A stretch of DNA of 64,000 bases, from positions 1-64,000 of the forward strand of contig CAZBHZ010000006.1 in NCBI GenBank assembly GCA_964492085.1. The letters are read 5' to 3'. Shown one piece after another: positions 37,201 through 44,049 of this stretch (within the stretch, counting starts at the first letter, position 1; each line of letters opens with the position of its first letter). Source of the stretch: UBA2589 sp964492085. Its GTDB lineage: Bacteria; Gemmatimonadota; Gemmatimonadetes; Longimicrobiales; Gaopeijiaceae. Both the position numbers and the translations under genes were made by a program. The notes under the pieces were generated by a model. That model saw only the letters and a list, made by a program, of their open reading frames with translations, searched no databases and was not told the origin of the DNA.

Positions 37201-37421
37201 CGGCGCATACCGAGCGTGACGTGCGCCTCGTCATCGCTCGCTGAGAGCCCCGTCTCTTCAGCAGCGGACGCTCGGTCCAGGTCAGGACGCAGAATCGTGT
37301 CCGCGGGGACCTCGGGGGACGTCTCGATTACATTCCCCGCGACCCCTGGACGCACCGGTTCGAGCCCCGCCAGGGCGGGGACCACGAGGGTCGCGAGCAG
37401 GGTGAGGAGTTGTGGGATCAC
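31263..37421 (-). CDS. sprA: giant SprA/Sov-like outer-membrane protein
   Basis: 2052-residue exported protein. It starts (GTG 37421) with a signal peptide (LLTLLATLVVPALAG). Several segments follow the SprA pattern in order: FEGR/EGREDDVLRRLEVGDVTFRLP (~230-260), NFGFQAEGQVGPVDFQTVWAQQ, YVRGQFFFL, then ~640-700 MRGADYEIDYDVGQVQLLEP, and FVDDFDGTAQIPVGL ... NWQLAS (~805-830). In Bacteroidota SprA forms the outer-membrane translocon of the type IX secretion system and is around 2300-2500 residues, so this copy is somewhat short. The C-terminal half is Tyr/Arg/Trp-patterned beta-barrel. No gldKLMN-type partner is in the window. The assignment rests on motif resemblance by eye. It precedes the comEA-like gene on the same strand. 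Confidence 0.78.
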   Translation of the reverse strand: MIPQLLTLLATLVVPALAGLEPVRPGVAGNVIETSPEVPADTILRPDLDRASAAEETGLSASDDEAHVTLGMRRIRVSASGLGRPRSNEAGVGLSGVGLRYRVARGAFVLGRIRAEAGVRDRLSAPGAFDVVLRSRAADLGVRGSARYLPPAPPATPRTVPGDGSRFVTEYADLALNVRSRMELGGDWTRFEPCDARFGAGCNPSIVPQLSPDLQFGVQVSGTILDRVTVDVDFDQSREFDAANRINFFYEGREDDVLRRLEVGDVTFRLPQSRFLTEGLPAGNFGFQAEGQVGPVDFQTVWAQQRGDLNSRSFQLSGFGDQRAFVQEDTLVLDDADYVRGQFFFLVDPRQIDRYPHVDALELDPASAPPTVAPGDQLIQLYRFEDDPVFQQQVEGFIQLDAVADDGVNPPVRESGWFRNLQEGTDFFVHPSGLWIALRQPLSREEMLAVTYITAAGDTIGDYNPEVIYNQGGRPELQLLKASGANHQPGRPTWDLEMHQIYRVSGSADVEPGSVSLSISLGELSTGRTFKRRLSGEDITFLRLFGLDEEAPVDALDPAFVYSPGLEFFQDQPPVQGSFIVFPTLRPFAEPPPVPTLGLNEGVTRTILGNDANEKIYEEEDPFERDNAGRFRLTVSYRIRSEDVISSFSLGAFGIRDGSERIFLGDRPLMRGADYEIDYDVGQVQLLEPDVLFASSPNATIRATWEQRSLFQVTPTQVFGLRTSSSLGSRGGIDLLGLYQSERTVVTRPILGTEPGAALLGGLSGRYDTPISWFDRFLERVPGLNFAGASSFSADGEIALSVPNPNTLDQAFVDDFDGTAQIPVGLTEQNWQLASAPTSRDGAEAVLPGIVDATTAGSLVWQHRWILQAPNGDSLGVREGLFPRTDIDNQIRLAGSEVREAGLRLSLGQGGAAGQPGWRSVMTPLSTNGLDLTKTDYLEFYAAGDGQLNLVIDLGIVSEDAFFIGPGGATAGTRVDGRPWGLGELDQEADPRLGEIWSDLRDQLGVWAERCEAERGVIYPLGDPRAVCTRGNGRPDSEDLDADGNLDVSERHLRYVVSLDGVSPYLARSRSETGTNFRLYRVPLRGAGAIEVGGAISEADLRAIRHLRLTATGPEGEVEIARMRLVGSRWIRRAGEGVLDGIVGDTLSGVGRVEVTSVSQVTEGNEYVSPPGVLEELTDPTQAFSGQGIEFNEKSLGITFQDVPDGGRAEVYYRFPQRPRDFLSYREARIWAIARSGDFGPTRPHRFFVKVGSDAENFYLYRTPLSPPVGAGLTAADWLPEIRIDFGEWLDLRRRAEEQLSAAPPAPGDPPVEVWSADSTYAVVLADRGRAPNLAAVREISIGVWNETGQPASGEIWVDELRLGDAFKDAGIASSFNVSLDGAGVLQTRLNMTNRGAFFRQLRDLPTYQDDQTLNLFSSLAVDRWLPSSWGIDMPVTFELSQASQAPVLLASSDVRADEIDNLRDTDAGQRRVGVSLRKRTQSANPVVGFLIDGLDARASYAMADGSTITTENESSTVDAGVGWTRTPEVRDVGLVPEPVRGVVRSLLPGFLEEKVADARLRLTPERVSLETSYFQQDSRVLRYETIVRSPSDDDAIATLRPRELLQLAADVRLRPLSPLTADVRLLQVRDLLPPDEAAADAEVQQLIRGERAQWQGFDFGWETARTLRTDVGYRPTIFSWLRTDFDWTTVYQSDRNTNFVDEAVAGADTALALTRNARGQRDWGTTVSLSPSALATTWFGIPSEDEDEGITQLRAILSSVRPLSATYRDGITSRFNRDPVDPRLDYQFGFGGADRYRFVDADTAASLTDRSSWRLSSGVALAGGAGVQIGYLWSDSETLDIRSDRATRQQTWPDVQATLPSIQLPSFTGIRTINLSSGIVRTEREITFGGRALQRRFDSDLQVPLDVSIQWLRTLVTTYRGAWRDGTGVDPTGDTEREERNHRISVSTQLLPAGGLASQLDRPISLSIIGTYRSERNCRITVAGAECVPFVDQVLRTASLQADTSVRGFSFGLQISYDDRQSFVGQQTGSTQFQVGLFGQLDFGTADFSMR

Positions 37422-37565
37422 GCGGGGCGGCGGGGGGAGTCCGAACGTGAGGGGGTCAGGCCGCGATCAGACCGGGGTCCGACCGCGAACACACTGCGAA
37501 AGCGGGTGTAGGGAGTGGCCGACGGACAGGGGCTGGGATTCACAGTCGACAGAGAGAAGGCTGCA

Positions 37566-38993
37566 GTGCGCAAGGGAGTGCTCGCCAGATACCTGATACG
37601 TGCCCACCTGGGCCCGTTCCTCTTCGCGTTGTCGGCGATCACCGGTCTCCTCTTCATCAACGCCATCGCGCAGCGCGTGGACTCCCTCGTGGGCAAAGGA
37701 CTGCCCTGGCAGGTCATCCTCGAGTTTCTGGTCCTTTCATTACCCCATACGATCGCGCTTTCTCTCCCGATGTCGGTCCTGGTCGCGGTGCTCTACGCGT
37801 TCAGTGACATGGCCTCGTCGAACGAGATCACCGCGATGTCGGCGGGCGGAGTGCGCCCGGCGAGGATGATGCTCCCAGTCTTCGGACTCGGTGTCATCGC
37901 CACCCTGGTGATGCTCTTCTTCAACGACTCCATTCTGCCGGAGTCAAACCACGCGCTAAAGAACCTTCTGCTCGATATCGGTCGCAAGAGTCCGACGCTC
38001 GAGCTTCGCGAGCAGGTCGTGAATGAGCTGCGGACGGGGGTGGGCGTGAACCGCTACTTCCTGACCGCCGATCGGATCGATCATGACTCCAACGAGCTTG
38101 AAAACGTCACGATCTACGACGCCAACGATCCCACCCTCCAGCGGACCACGTACGCCGAGTGGGGCGAGATGGCGTTCAACGATACGCGGACGGACCTCTA
38201 CCTGACGCTGCACGACGGTGTCGTGCATGAAGTTCAGGGTGATCAGGTCGGCGGGTTCCGGCGCATGTACTTCCAGCAACAGGTCGTGCCGCTTCGCGAG
38301 GTGGGGAACGAGCTCGAGCGTCGCTTCGGCGGCGCCGATCGCTCGGACCGGGAAATGGGCTTCGACCTGCTCGCGACCAACCGGGCCGATCGCCAGGAGC
38401 AACTCGACACGATCCTGACGGAGAGCCGCAGTCAGGCCCTTCAGGCGGTGCGGATCGCGCTGAACCGTCCCATCGAGGCAGACTCGGCAGTCGTCGGGCT
38501 CGGTGAGGGGCGGAATGCCCTGAGGACCAACCTCCAATGGCGCTACATCCAGCGTGACGCGATGACGCAGCAGATCGTGTCCGGAGCACGTGCGCGGGCC
38601 GCACGAGGGGCAGCGCTCCAGCAATCGGTGAATCGATTCGAAGTCGAGATTCACAAGAAGCTCGCCATCGCGATCGCCTGCCTGGTCTTCGTGCTCATGG
38701 GGCCACCGCTCGCCCTGCGCTTCCCCAGCGCCGGCGTCGGCTTCGTGGTGGTCGCCTCGGCGGTGATCTTCTTCGTCTACTACGTCGGCCTGCTCGGGGG
38801 TGAGGCCCTCGCGGACCGGCGGGTCGCGAGTCCAGCCGTGACGATGTGGATGGGCAACGTGATCTTCTTCCTCCTCGGTGTCGTGCTTCTTCGAAGAATG
38901 GGGCACTCGTCGGGGACGAGCCGGACGGGTCTGGGGGAGGCCATCATCGGCTTCTTCGGTGGGTCGAAACCGCGCACGGGAGCCGAAACCTGA
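37566..38993 (+). CDS. lptF: LPS export permease LptF/LptG family (first)
   Basis: Inner-membrane permease subunit of the LptB2FG transporter that extracts lipopolysaccharide from the inner membrane. 475 residues from GTG 37566, preceded by GAGAGAAGG; an earlier GTG at 37515 is possible. Membrane helices lie at both ends (FLFALSAITGLLFINAIAQ, ILEFLVLSLPHTIALSLPMSVLVAVLYAFS, and three C-terminal ones from LAIAIACLVFVLMGPPLALRF), with a periplasmic beta-jellyroll between (ELREQVVNEL ... TIYDANDP). The middle has an added coiled-coil-like stretch (~275-350) beyond the usual ~370-residue length. The next family member follows with a one-base TGATG overlap. Presence of both implies an LPS-bearing outer membrane. 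Confidence 0.9.
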   Translation: MRKGVLARYLIRAHLGPFLFALSAITGLLFINAIAQRVDSLVGKGLPWQVILEFLVLSLPHTIALSLPMSVLVAVLYAFSDMASSNEITAMSAGGVRPARMMLPVFGLGVIATLVMLFFNDSILPESNHALKNLLLDIGRKSPTLELREQVVNELRTGVGVNRYFLTADRIDHDSNELENVTIYDANDPTLQRTTYAEWGEMAFNDTRTDLYLTLHDGVVHEVQGDQVGGFRRMYFQQQVVPLREVGNELERRFGGADRSDREMGFDLLATNRADRQEQLDTILTESRSQALQAVRIALNRPIEADSAVVGLGEGRNALRTNLQWRYIQRDAMTQQIVSGARARAARGAALQQSVNRFEVEIHKKLAIAIACLVFVLMGPPLALRFPSAGVGFVVVASAVIFFVYYVGLLGGEALADRRVASPAVTMWMGNVIFFLLGVVLLRRMGHSSGTSRTGLGEAIIGFFGGSKPRTGAET

Positions 38994-40060
38994 TGAGGAT
39001 TCTCGACCGGCTGGTGCTGAAGAACTTCCTGCTGCTCTTCTGCCTCTTCCTGTTGTGCGCGCCACCCCTGTTCGTGCTGGGCGATCTCGCGGAGCACCTG
39101 GACGATTACATCGACCGCGGCCTGTCTCTGGGCGAGGTCGCGATGTCGTATGTCTACCTCTACCCTCTCTTCATCCAGTGGTGCTTCCCGATCTCGGCTC
39201 TCCTCGGGACGGTCTTCACCGTCCACTGGATGACGATGCACCGGGAGATCGTGGCGGCGAAGGCAGGCGGGATCTCGTTTCACCGCCTGGTCGCGCCTCT
39301 TCTCATGGCGGGCGTCCTGCTCACCGGAGTCGCCCTCGCGCTGACCGAGATCGTACCGAGATCCAACAAGATCTCGGCGCAGATTCTCAGATCGGAGACG
39401 CCCGGACGGTCGTGGCGTTCCGACTTCGTCTATCGGTCCGAGGACGGGCTCTCGTGGCAGGTCAGCCGTCTCACCGCGTCCGACGGCCGGATGACCGATG
39501 TCGTGATCGAACGACCTGTCTCCGACGACGAGCGGGGCCTGCACGTCATCGCGGAGGGGGCACGCTTCGACGAAGAGGAAGGCTGGCTTCTGGCCCAGGG
39601 CTTCCTGCGGACGCTGAGCAGCGACAGCACTGAGATGACGCTTGAGTTCGATCGCATGGTCATGGCGGACCTCGTTGAACGGCCTGAAGAGCTCCTCGAA
39701 GTGCCCCCCGAGCCCGACGAGATGACCTACGCCGAGATCAATCACATGGCGGCGATCATCCAGCGCACGGGCGGAAATGCGAACGAGCTCCTCGTGAAGC
39801 GCGAGCAGAAGATTTCGATCCCGGTCACGACCCTGATCATCATCCTGTTCGGCGCCCCGCTCGCGACCAGCAGCAAACGTGGAGGGGCGGCGTTCGGCAT
39901 CGGGCTTTCCCTGGCGACGGTGCTCGTCTTCATGATGCTTCTGCGCGTCGCGGGTGCACTCGGCGAGGCCGGGGCCATCTCCCCATTCGCGGCAGCGTGG
40001 ATCCCGAACGCGGTTTTCGCTGCGGCCGGGCTCGTCTTCATGATCCGGGTTCGAACGTAG
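38993..40060 (+). CDS. lptG: LPS export permease LptF/LptG family (second)
   Basis: Partner permease of the LPS exporter, 355 residues, starting at ATG 38993 within the TGATG junction with the previous gene. Helices: FLLLFCLFLLCAPPLFVLGDLA, VYLYPLFIQWCFPISALLGTVF, and three at the C-terminus (IPVTTLIIILFGAPLATSS, GIGLSLATVLVFMMLLRVAG, AAWIPNAVFAAAGLVFMIRV); the TMMTMHREIVAAKAGGIS-like cytoplasmic coupling region and the periplasmic beta domain lie between. Which of the two genes is true LptF or LptG cannot be fixed without alignment. Its 3' end overlaps the convergent dapF-like gene by 23 nt. Confidence 0.88.
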   Translation: MRILDRLVLKNFLLLFCLFLLCAPPLFVLGDLAEHLDDYIDRGLSLGEVAMSYVYLYPLFIQWCFPISALLGTVFTVHWMTMHREIVAAKAGGISFHRLVAPLLMAGVLLTGVALALTEIVPRSNKISAQILRSETPGRSWRSDFVYRSEDGLSWQVSRLTASDGRMTDVVIERPVSDDERGLHVIAEGARFDEEEGWLLAQGFLRTLSSDSTEMTLEFDRMVMADLVERPEELLEVPPEPDEMTYAEINHMAAIIQRTGGNANELLVKREQKISIPVTTLIIILFGAPLATSSKRGGAAFGIGLSLATVLVFMMLLRVAGALGEAGAISPFAAAWIPNAVFAAAGLVFMIRVRT

Positions 40061-41003
40061 CGAGCACTCCCGGTTCCAGTGTGCCGGTCATGATCGATTC
40101 GACCGGTCCTCGAAGGCGTACGTCGAACGACGCGTCCACCGCAACTTGCATGCGCCCGCCCGGCATTTCGACGACGATGTCTCCCGGATCGAGCGCGCCT
40201 ACGAGCACCAGGGCAACCGCGACGGCACACGAGCTCGTCCCGGACGCCGACGTCCGCCCGACACCGCGCTCCCAGATGTACGCTTCCGCGCGTCCGTCCG
40301 ACGCGCGGGCCAGCTGCACGTTCGTGCCGCGTGGAATGGCCGGATGGGTCGAAAGGAAGCGACCAAGGGGAGCGAAGCGGTCCTCTGAGAAGTCCACCGA
40401 ACTGGGCTCCGCCAGTACGACCAGATGCGGGTTCCCGATCGAGACCGGAACAACGTGAAGCAGGGTGTTGTCGGGCCCCGACATCGTGAAGGGTGCACGA
40501 TCGCCGGCGAACAGACCGGCATCGGCATGGATCGCCTCGGAGCCGATCCCCGCAGGCCCCATCTCCACTGAAACGTCGAAGGTGCCCGACTGCTGACCGT
40601 GTACCCGCATCCTGACCTCCGAACCTCCGACCTGTGCGTCCACGACCTCGAGCGTCGGGTCGCGGCTCGAGAGGTACGACGCCAGCACACGAAGGCCATT
40701 TCCACTGCGCTCGAATTCGCTACCGTCCGGATTGAACATGCGCAGGGTGACCCGCATGTGCGTGCTCGCTTCTTCGCGACCATCCGACGCCACGACGACG
40801 ATGCCGTCGGCCCCTACCCCGCGATGCGGATCACAGACGCGTGCAACGTTCTCCGGCGTTGCACACCACGTGGCACCGGCCCCGCCGCGGTTCTCGTGAC
40901 GTTCGAAGACGAGGTAATCGTTCCCCAGGCCGTGGGCCTTGTAGAAGCGGCTCGATACGCGCGGCCGTGGGGGCCAGCGCCGTGCCCCGGGGGGTTGCGA
41001 CAT
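40038..41003 (-). CDS. dapF: diaminopimelate epimerase homologue with both catalytic Cys replaced by Ser
   Basis: 321-residue DapF-fold protein from ATG 41003 (GGAGAGG ribosome-binding site). Family motifs are clear: KAHGLGNDYLV, DPHRGVGADGI, FNPDGSEFERSGNGLR, IGNPHLVVL, PRGTNVQLA and WERGVGRTSASGTSSCA. In normal DapF the two catalytic cysteines sit in CGNGxR and ACGTGAC; here they are Ser100 (codon AGT) and Ser254 (codon TCC). The nearby Cys259 is the non-catalytic position. The L,L-DAP epimerase reaction uses a Cys thiol pair, so either this enzyme uses serines, acts on another substrate, or the true DapF is elsewhere. The fold is otherwise intact, so it is not a decaying pseudogene. It converges on lptG with a 23-nt overlap. 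Confidence 0.88.
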   Translation of the reverse strand: MSQPPGARRWPPRPRVSSRFYKAHGLGNDYLVFERHENRGGAGATWCATPENVARVCDPHRGVGADGIVVVASDGREEASTHMRVTLRMFNPDGSEFERSGNGLRVLASYLSSRDPTLEVVDAQVGGSEVRMRVHGQQSGTFDVSVEMGPAGIGSEAIHADAGLFAGDRAPFTMSGPDNTLLHVVPVSIGNPHLVVLAEPSSVDFSEDRFAPLGRFLSTHPAIPRGTNVQLARASDGRAEAYIWERGVGRTSASGTSSCAVAVALVLVGALDPGDIVVEMPGGRMQVAVDASFDVRLRGPVESIMTGTLEPGVLATFEPGS

Positions 41004-41205
41004 TCGACCTCTCCGAGCGTGGACATGGGAGTGCGCCCGGAAGGTGCATCTGTGGTTTGGAGTGCGCACCCCGCCGGACACGATTCGACGACTGAAACCT
41101 TACTGCCGGGCCTCCGTAGAGGTGGGGGGCCGCAACCGATCGGTCGGATCGGGCCTCCAAGGGGATGTGGGTGGTGCGGTGTGGGGTGGGGACAACCAGG
41201 CGGTG

Positions 41206-43926
41206 ATGATGATGATGAGGTGGGGTTGGGCGGCGGCGACCGCTCTGGTGGTGCTGGTACCGCACGATGCCGCGGCTCAGTCGAGGCCGACGGCAGGACT
41301 CGAGGCGGCGGAGGCTACGCCCTCCGCCGCCCGGTCCATCGCCCGGAGTGCACCGCGCATCGTACGCGGCTGCTGCACGTCGGGGCCTCTTTACCTCCAA
41401 GCGACGCGGGTCGGGGATTCGGACATCGACGTAGACGGCGTAGCCGACGAGGACGCCTGGTCGGAGGCATCGATCGCGACGGACTTCGTCCAGTTCTCGC
41501 CGAACGAGGGCGACCGTGCGACAGAACGCACGGAAGCCAGGGTCATCTACGGTGACGACGCGGTTTTCGTCTTCATGCAGGCGTTCGACACGGAGCCGGA
41601 CCAGATCGTCGGACAGCTCACGCGTCGCGACCAGAACTCCTACTCGGATCTCCTGGGCGTCGTCATCGACTCGTATTTTGATCGGCGGACCGCGTTTCAT
41701 TTTGCGGTCAATCCCGTTGGCGTGAAGCACGACATCTATCGGTTCGACGACACGCAGGAGGACTCAGGCTGGGACGCCGTGTGGGACGTCGCCACGGTCC
41801 GGACGAGCAACGGTTGGGCCGCGGAGTTCCGTATCCCGTATTCCCAGCTGCGCTTCCGCGATGCGGATGTGCAGACGTGGGGAATCAACTTCATGCGACA
41901 AATCGCCCGGAACGACGAGATGGCGGTCTGGGCACCGACCGCTCGCTCGGACGGCGCCATCGTCTCGCGCTTCGGTGAACTCCGAGGCCTGGAAGCTCTG
42001 TCGGCCCCCAACCGCATGGAAATGCTCCCGTACTCGGTGGCATCTCTGCAGCGCGCACCGGGTGACCCCGACGACCCGTTCTACAGTCCAAATGCGACCG
42101 ACGGGACCGCCGGTGTGGACCTGAAGTATGGCGTGACGTCGAACCTCACCCTCGACGTCACGATCAATCCTGACTTCGGTCAGGTCGAGGCCGACCCCGC
42201 CCAGGTGAACCTCAGCGCGTTCGAAACGTTCCTGCCGGAGCAGCGCCCATTCTTCCTCGAGGGTGCGAGCATCTTCAACTTCTCGGTGGCCCTCGGTGAC
42301 GGTCCGGAAGCCAACGAGTCACTCTTCTACTCGCGCCGGATCGGTCGCCGCCCCCAGGGCTGGGCAAACCCGCAGGGCGGGTACGTCGACGTGGAGGATC
42401 AGACCACGATCCTCGGAGCGTGGAAGCTCTCCGGTAAGACGTCGAGCGGTTGGTCGATCGGCGCGATGCACGCCGTGACCTCGGAGGAACAGGCGAGCAT
42501 CGTTCCGGCCTCGGGGAACCCGTTCGATCAAACCGTCGAGCCGTTCTCAAACTACGGAGTCCTCCGCGTCCAGAAGGACTTCCGCGAAGGACGCTCGGCC
42601 GTCGGCTTCATCGGTACAGGGCTCGTACGCAACGGCTCCGTCGCCGACAATCTCCAGCTTCGCTCGAACGCATGGTCGGGTGGCGTCGACTTCCGTCATC
42701 GCTTCGCGGCGGATACGTGGCAGGTGACCGGGTACGTCCTCGGCTCGCAGGTGACGGGCTCGGCAGAAGCGATCGCCCGGACGCAACGCTCACCCGCGCG
42801 CCTCTACCAGCGCCCTGATGCGGGTCACGTCGAGTACGATCCGACACGCACCTCGCTGAGCGGAGCCTCGGCAAACGTCGGCATCATGAAACTCGCGGGC
42901 GGGTTCTGGCGAATGGGGACCGGTGTTCAGACCCGGACGCCCGGCTTCGAAGTCAACGACGTGGGCTTTCTGAACAGCGCCGACTACATCACCACCTGGG
43001 GCTGGCTCGGCTATCACCACTCACAGGCTCAGGGACCGTTCCGAAGCTGGATGGTGAACCTCAACGGCTGGAACGTCCTCGACTACGATGCAAATCGCAT
43101 CGGGACCGGGGCGAACGTCAACGTCAACGGGCAGTTCCAGAACTTCTGGCACGGATTCTTGGGAGTAAATCAGCAGTTCGAGGCCTACTCGAACGGAGCC
43201 CTTCGCGGCGGCCCTCTCTTCCGAAGCGAAGCGCAGACGAACCTCTGGGGCGGTTTCGGCTCGGACGGTCGAAAGGCCATCCAGCTGAACGTGAACGGGT
43301 GGGGGAACGTGCGCCCCGATAGCGACTCCTGGGCATACGGTATTTCGCCGAATCTGCGCATCCGGCCGTCAGGGAGAGCCACGTTCAGCGTGGGGGCGTT
43401 CGTCAATCAGAACCTCGATGACCGTCAGTGGGTGCAGCAGGTATCGACGGACCGCGACCACTACGTCTTCGGCCGGATCGATCAGACGACGCTGGGACTG
43501 ACGGCCCGGATCGACTACGCGTTCACGCCGACGTTATCCCTCCAGTTCTACGCGCAGCCCTTCGTCAGTGCCGGATCGTACGCCGACCTCAAGCAGGTCA
43601 CCGACCCGGTAGCAGCCTCGTATGCCGACCGGTTCTCCCTCTTGGAGACGCGCATGGATGCGGGTCGCTATCACGCCGATCTGAACGGGGACGGGACCGA
43701 GGAGTCGATCCGGAATCCCGACTTCAACGTCAAGCAGTTCCGTTCGAACGCGGTCCTCCGCTGGGAGTACCTGCCGGGGTCGACGCTCTTCTTCGTCTGG
43801 TCCCAGGGGCGAGACCATTTCGCCCGGACCGGAGCCTTCGATTTCGAGCAGGACGTGCGGAGTCTCTTCTCCGTGACGCCCGAGAACATCTTCATGGTCA
43901 AGGTCTCCTACTGGATGAGTCGGTGA
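41206..43926 (+). CDS. DUF5916 outer-membrane protein with CBM9-like N-terminal domain (second)
   Basis: Exported protein of about 906 residues: signal peptide (AAATALVVLVPHDAAAQ), a CBM9-like domain (DIDVDGVADEDAWSEASIATDFVQFSPNEG ... AEFRIPYSQLRF) and a DUF5916 beta-barrel with the hallmark INPDFGQVEADPAQVNLSAFETFLPEQRPFFLEG. It ends VKVSYWMSR, an aromatic-rich last strand. It is related to, but clearly distinct from, the protein at 23805-26105. Four ATG codons in tandem (preceded by GTG 41203) open the frame; I use the first ATG. Its 5' end is divergent from the dapF-like gene, with ~200 nt between. Function unknown; surface location predicted. Confidence 0.88.
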   Translation: MMMMRWGWAAATALVVLVPHDAAAQSRPTAGLEAAEATPSAARSIARSAPRIVRGCCTSGPLYLQATRVGDSDIDVDGVADEDAWSEASIATDFVQFSPNEGDRATERTEARVIYGDDAVFVFMQAFDTEPDQIVGQLTRRDQNSYSDLLGVVIDSYFDRRTAFHFAVNPVGVKHDIYRFDDTQEDSGWDAVWDVATVRTSNGWAAEFRIPYSQLRFRDADVQTWGINFMRQIARNDEMAVWAPTARSDGAIVSRFGELRGLEALSAPNRMEMLPYSVASLQRAPGDPDDPFYSPNATDGTAGVDLKYGVTSNLTLDVTINPDFGQVEADPAQVNLSAFETFLPEQRPFFLEGASIFNFSVALGDGPEANESLFYSRRIGRRPQGWANPQGGYVDVEDQTTILGAWKLSGKTSSGWSIGAMHAVTSEEQASIVPASGNPFDQTVEPFSNYGVLRVQKDFREGRSAVGFIGTGLVRNGSVADNLQLRSNAWSGGVDFRHRFAADTWQVTGYVLGSQVTGSAEAIARTQRSPARLYQRPDAGHVEYDPTRTSLSGASANVGIMKLAGGFWRMGTGVQTRTPGFEVNDVGFLNSADYITTWGWLGYHHSQAQGPFRSWMVNLNGWNVLDYDANRIGTGANVNVNGQFQNFWHGFLGVNQQFEAYSNGALRGGPLFRSEAQTNLWGGFGSDGRKAIQLNVNGWGNVRPDSDSWAYGISPNLRIRPSGRATFSVGAFVNQNLDDRQWVQQVSTDRDHYVFGRIDQTTLGLTARIDYAFTPTLSLQFYAQPFVSAGSYADLKQVTDPVAASYADRFSLLETRMDAGRYHADLNGDGTEESIRNPDFNVKQFRSNAVLRWEYLPGSTLFFVWSQGRDHFARTGAFDFEQDVRSLFSVTPENIFMVKVSYWMSR

Positions 43927-43930
43927 ATCG

Positions 43931-43959
43931 TTGAACCGAGCCGGAAACGGATGTAGTGT
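43931..43959 (+). promoter_or_regulatory. candidate sigma-70 promoter of metH leader
   Basis: TTGAAC (43931-43936), a 17-nt spacer and TAGTGT (43954-43959) place a transcription start near 43966, just before the structured leader. The -10 is weak (3 of 6), so this is a position-based suggestion. Confidence 0.4.
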
Positions 43960-43970
43960 AGAGGGACAGG

Positions 43971-44045
43971 CAGGGGCGATTTGAGGCGTATTGCGGCCCG
44001 CAGGGCGTGTCGAAGCTGACACGTCGGCGAAACAGCTAAAAAGCC
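43971..44045 (+). promoter_or_regulatory. SAM-II-type riboswitch (pseudoknot) upstream of metH
   Basis: The leader carries the SAM-II core in order: P1 5' strand GGGC (43974-43977), loop GATTTGA (43978-43984), P2b GGC (43985-43987), internal loop GTA (43988-43990), P2a TTG (43991-43993), P1 3' strand GCCC (43996-43999), then AAA, P2a CAG (44033-44035), CTAAAAA (44036-44042) and P2b GCC (44043-44045). The GATTT, GTATTGC and AGCTAAAAAG blocks match the known metX SAM-II aptamer nearly base for base, including the GTA/CTAAAAA internal loop. An extra hairpin (44006-44011 with 44018-44023, 6 bp) is inserted between P1 and the third loop. It would bind S-adenosylmethionine and shut off methionine synthesis. 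P1 is short (4 bp). Confidence 0.82.
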
Positions 44046-44049
44046 GAGG

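Noticed and set aside
40038..41003. dapF-like gene as a pseudogene
   Set aside because: No frameshift or stop, all motifs besides the two Cys are kept and the ribosome-binding site is good, so replacement of the cysteines looks selected.
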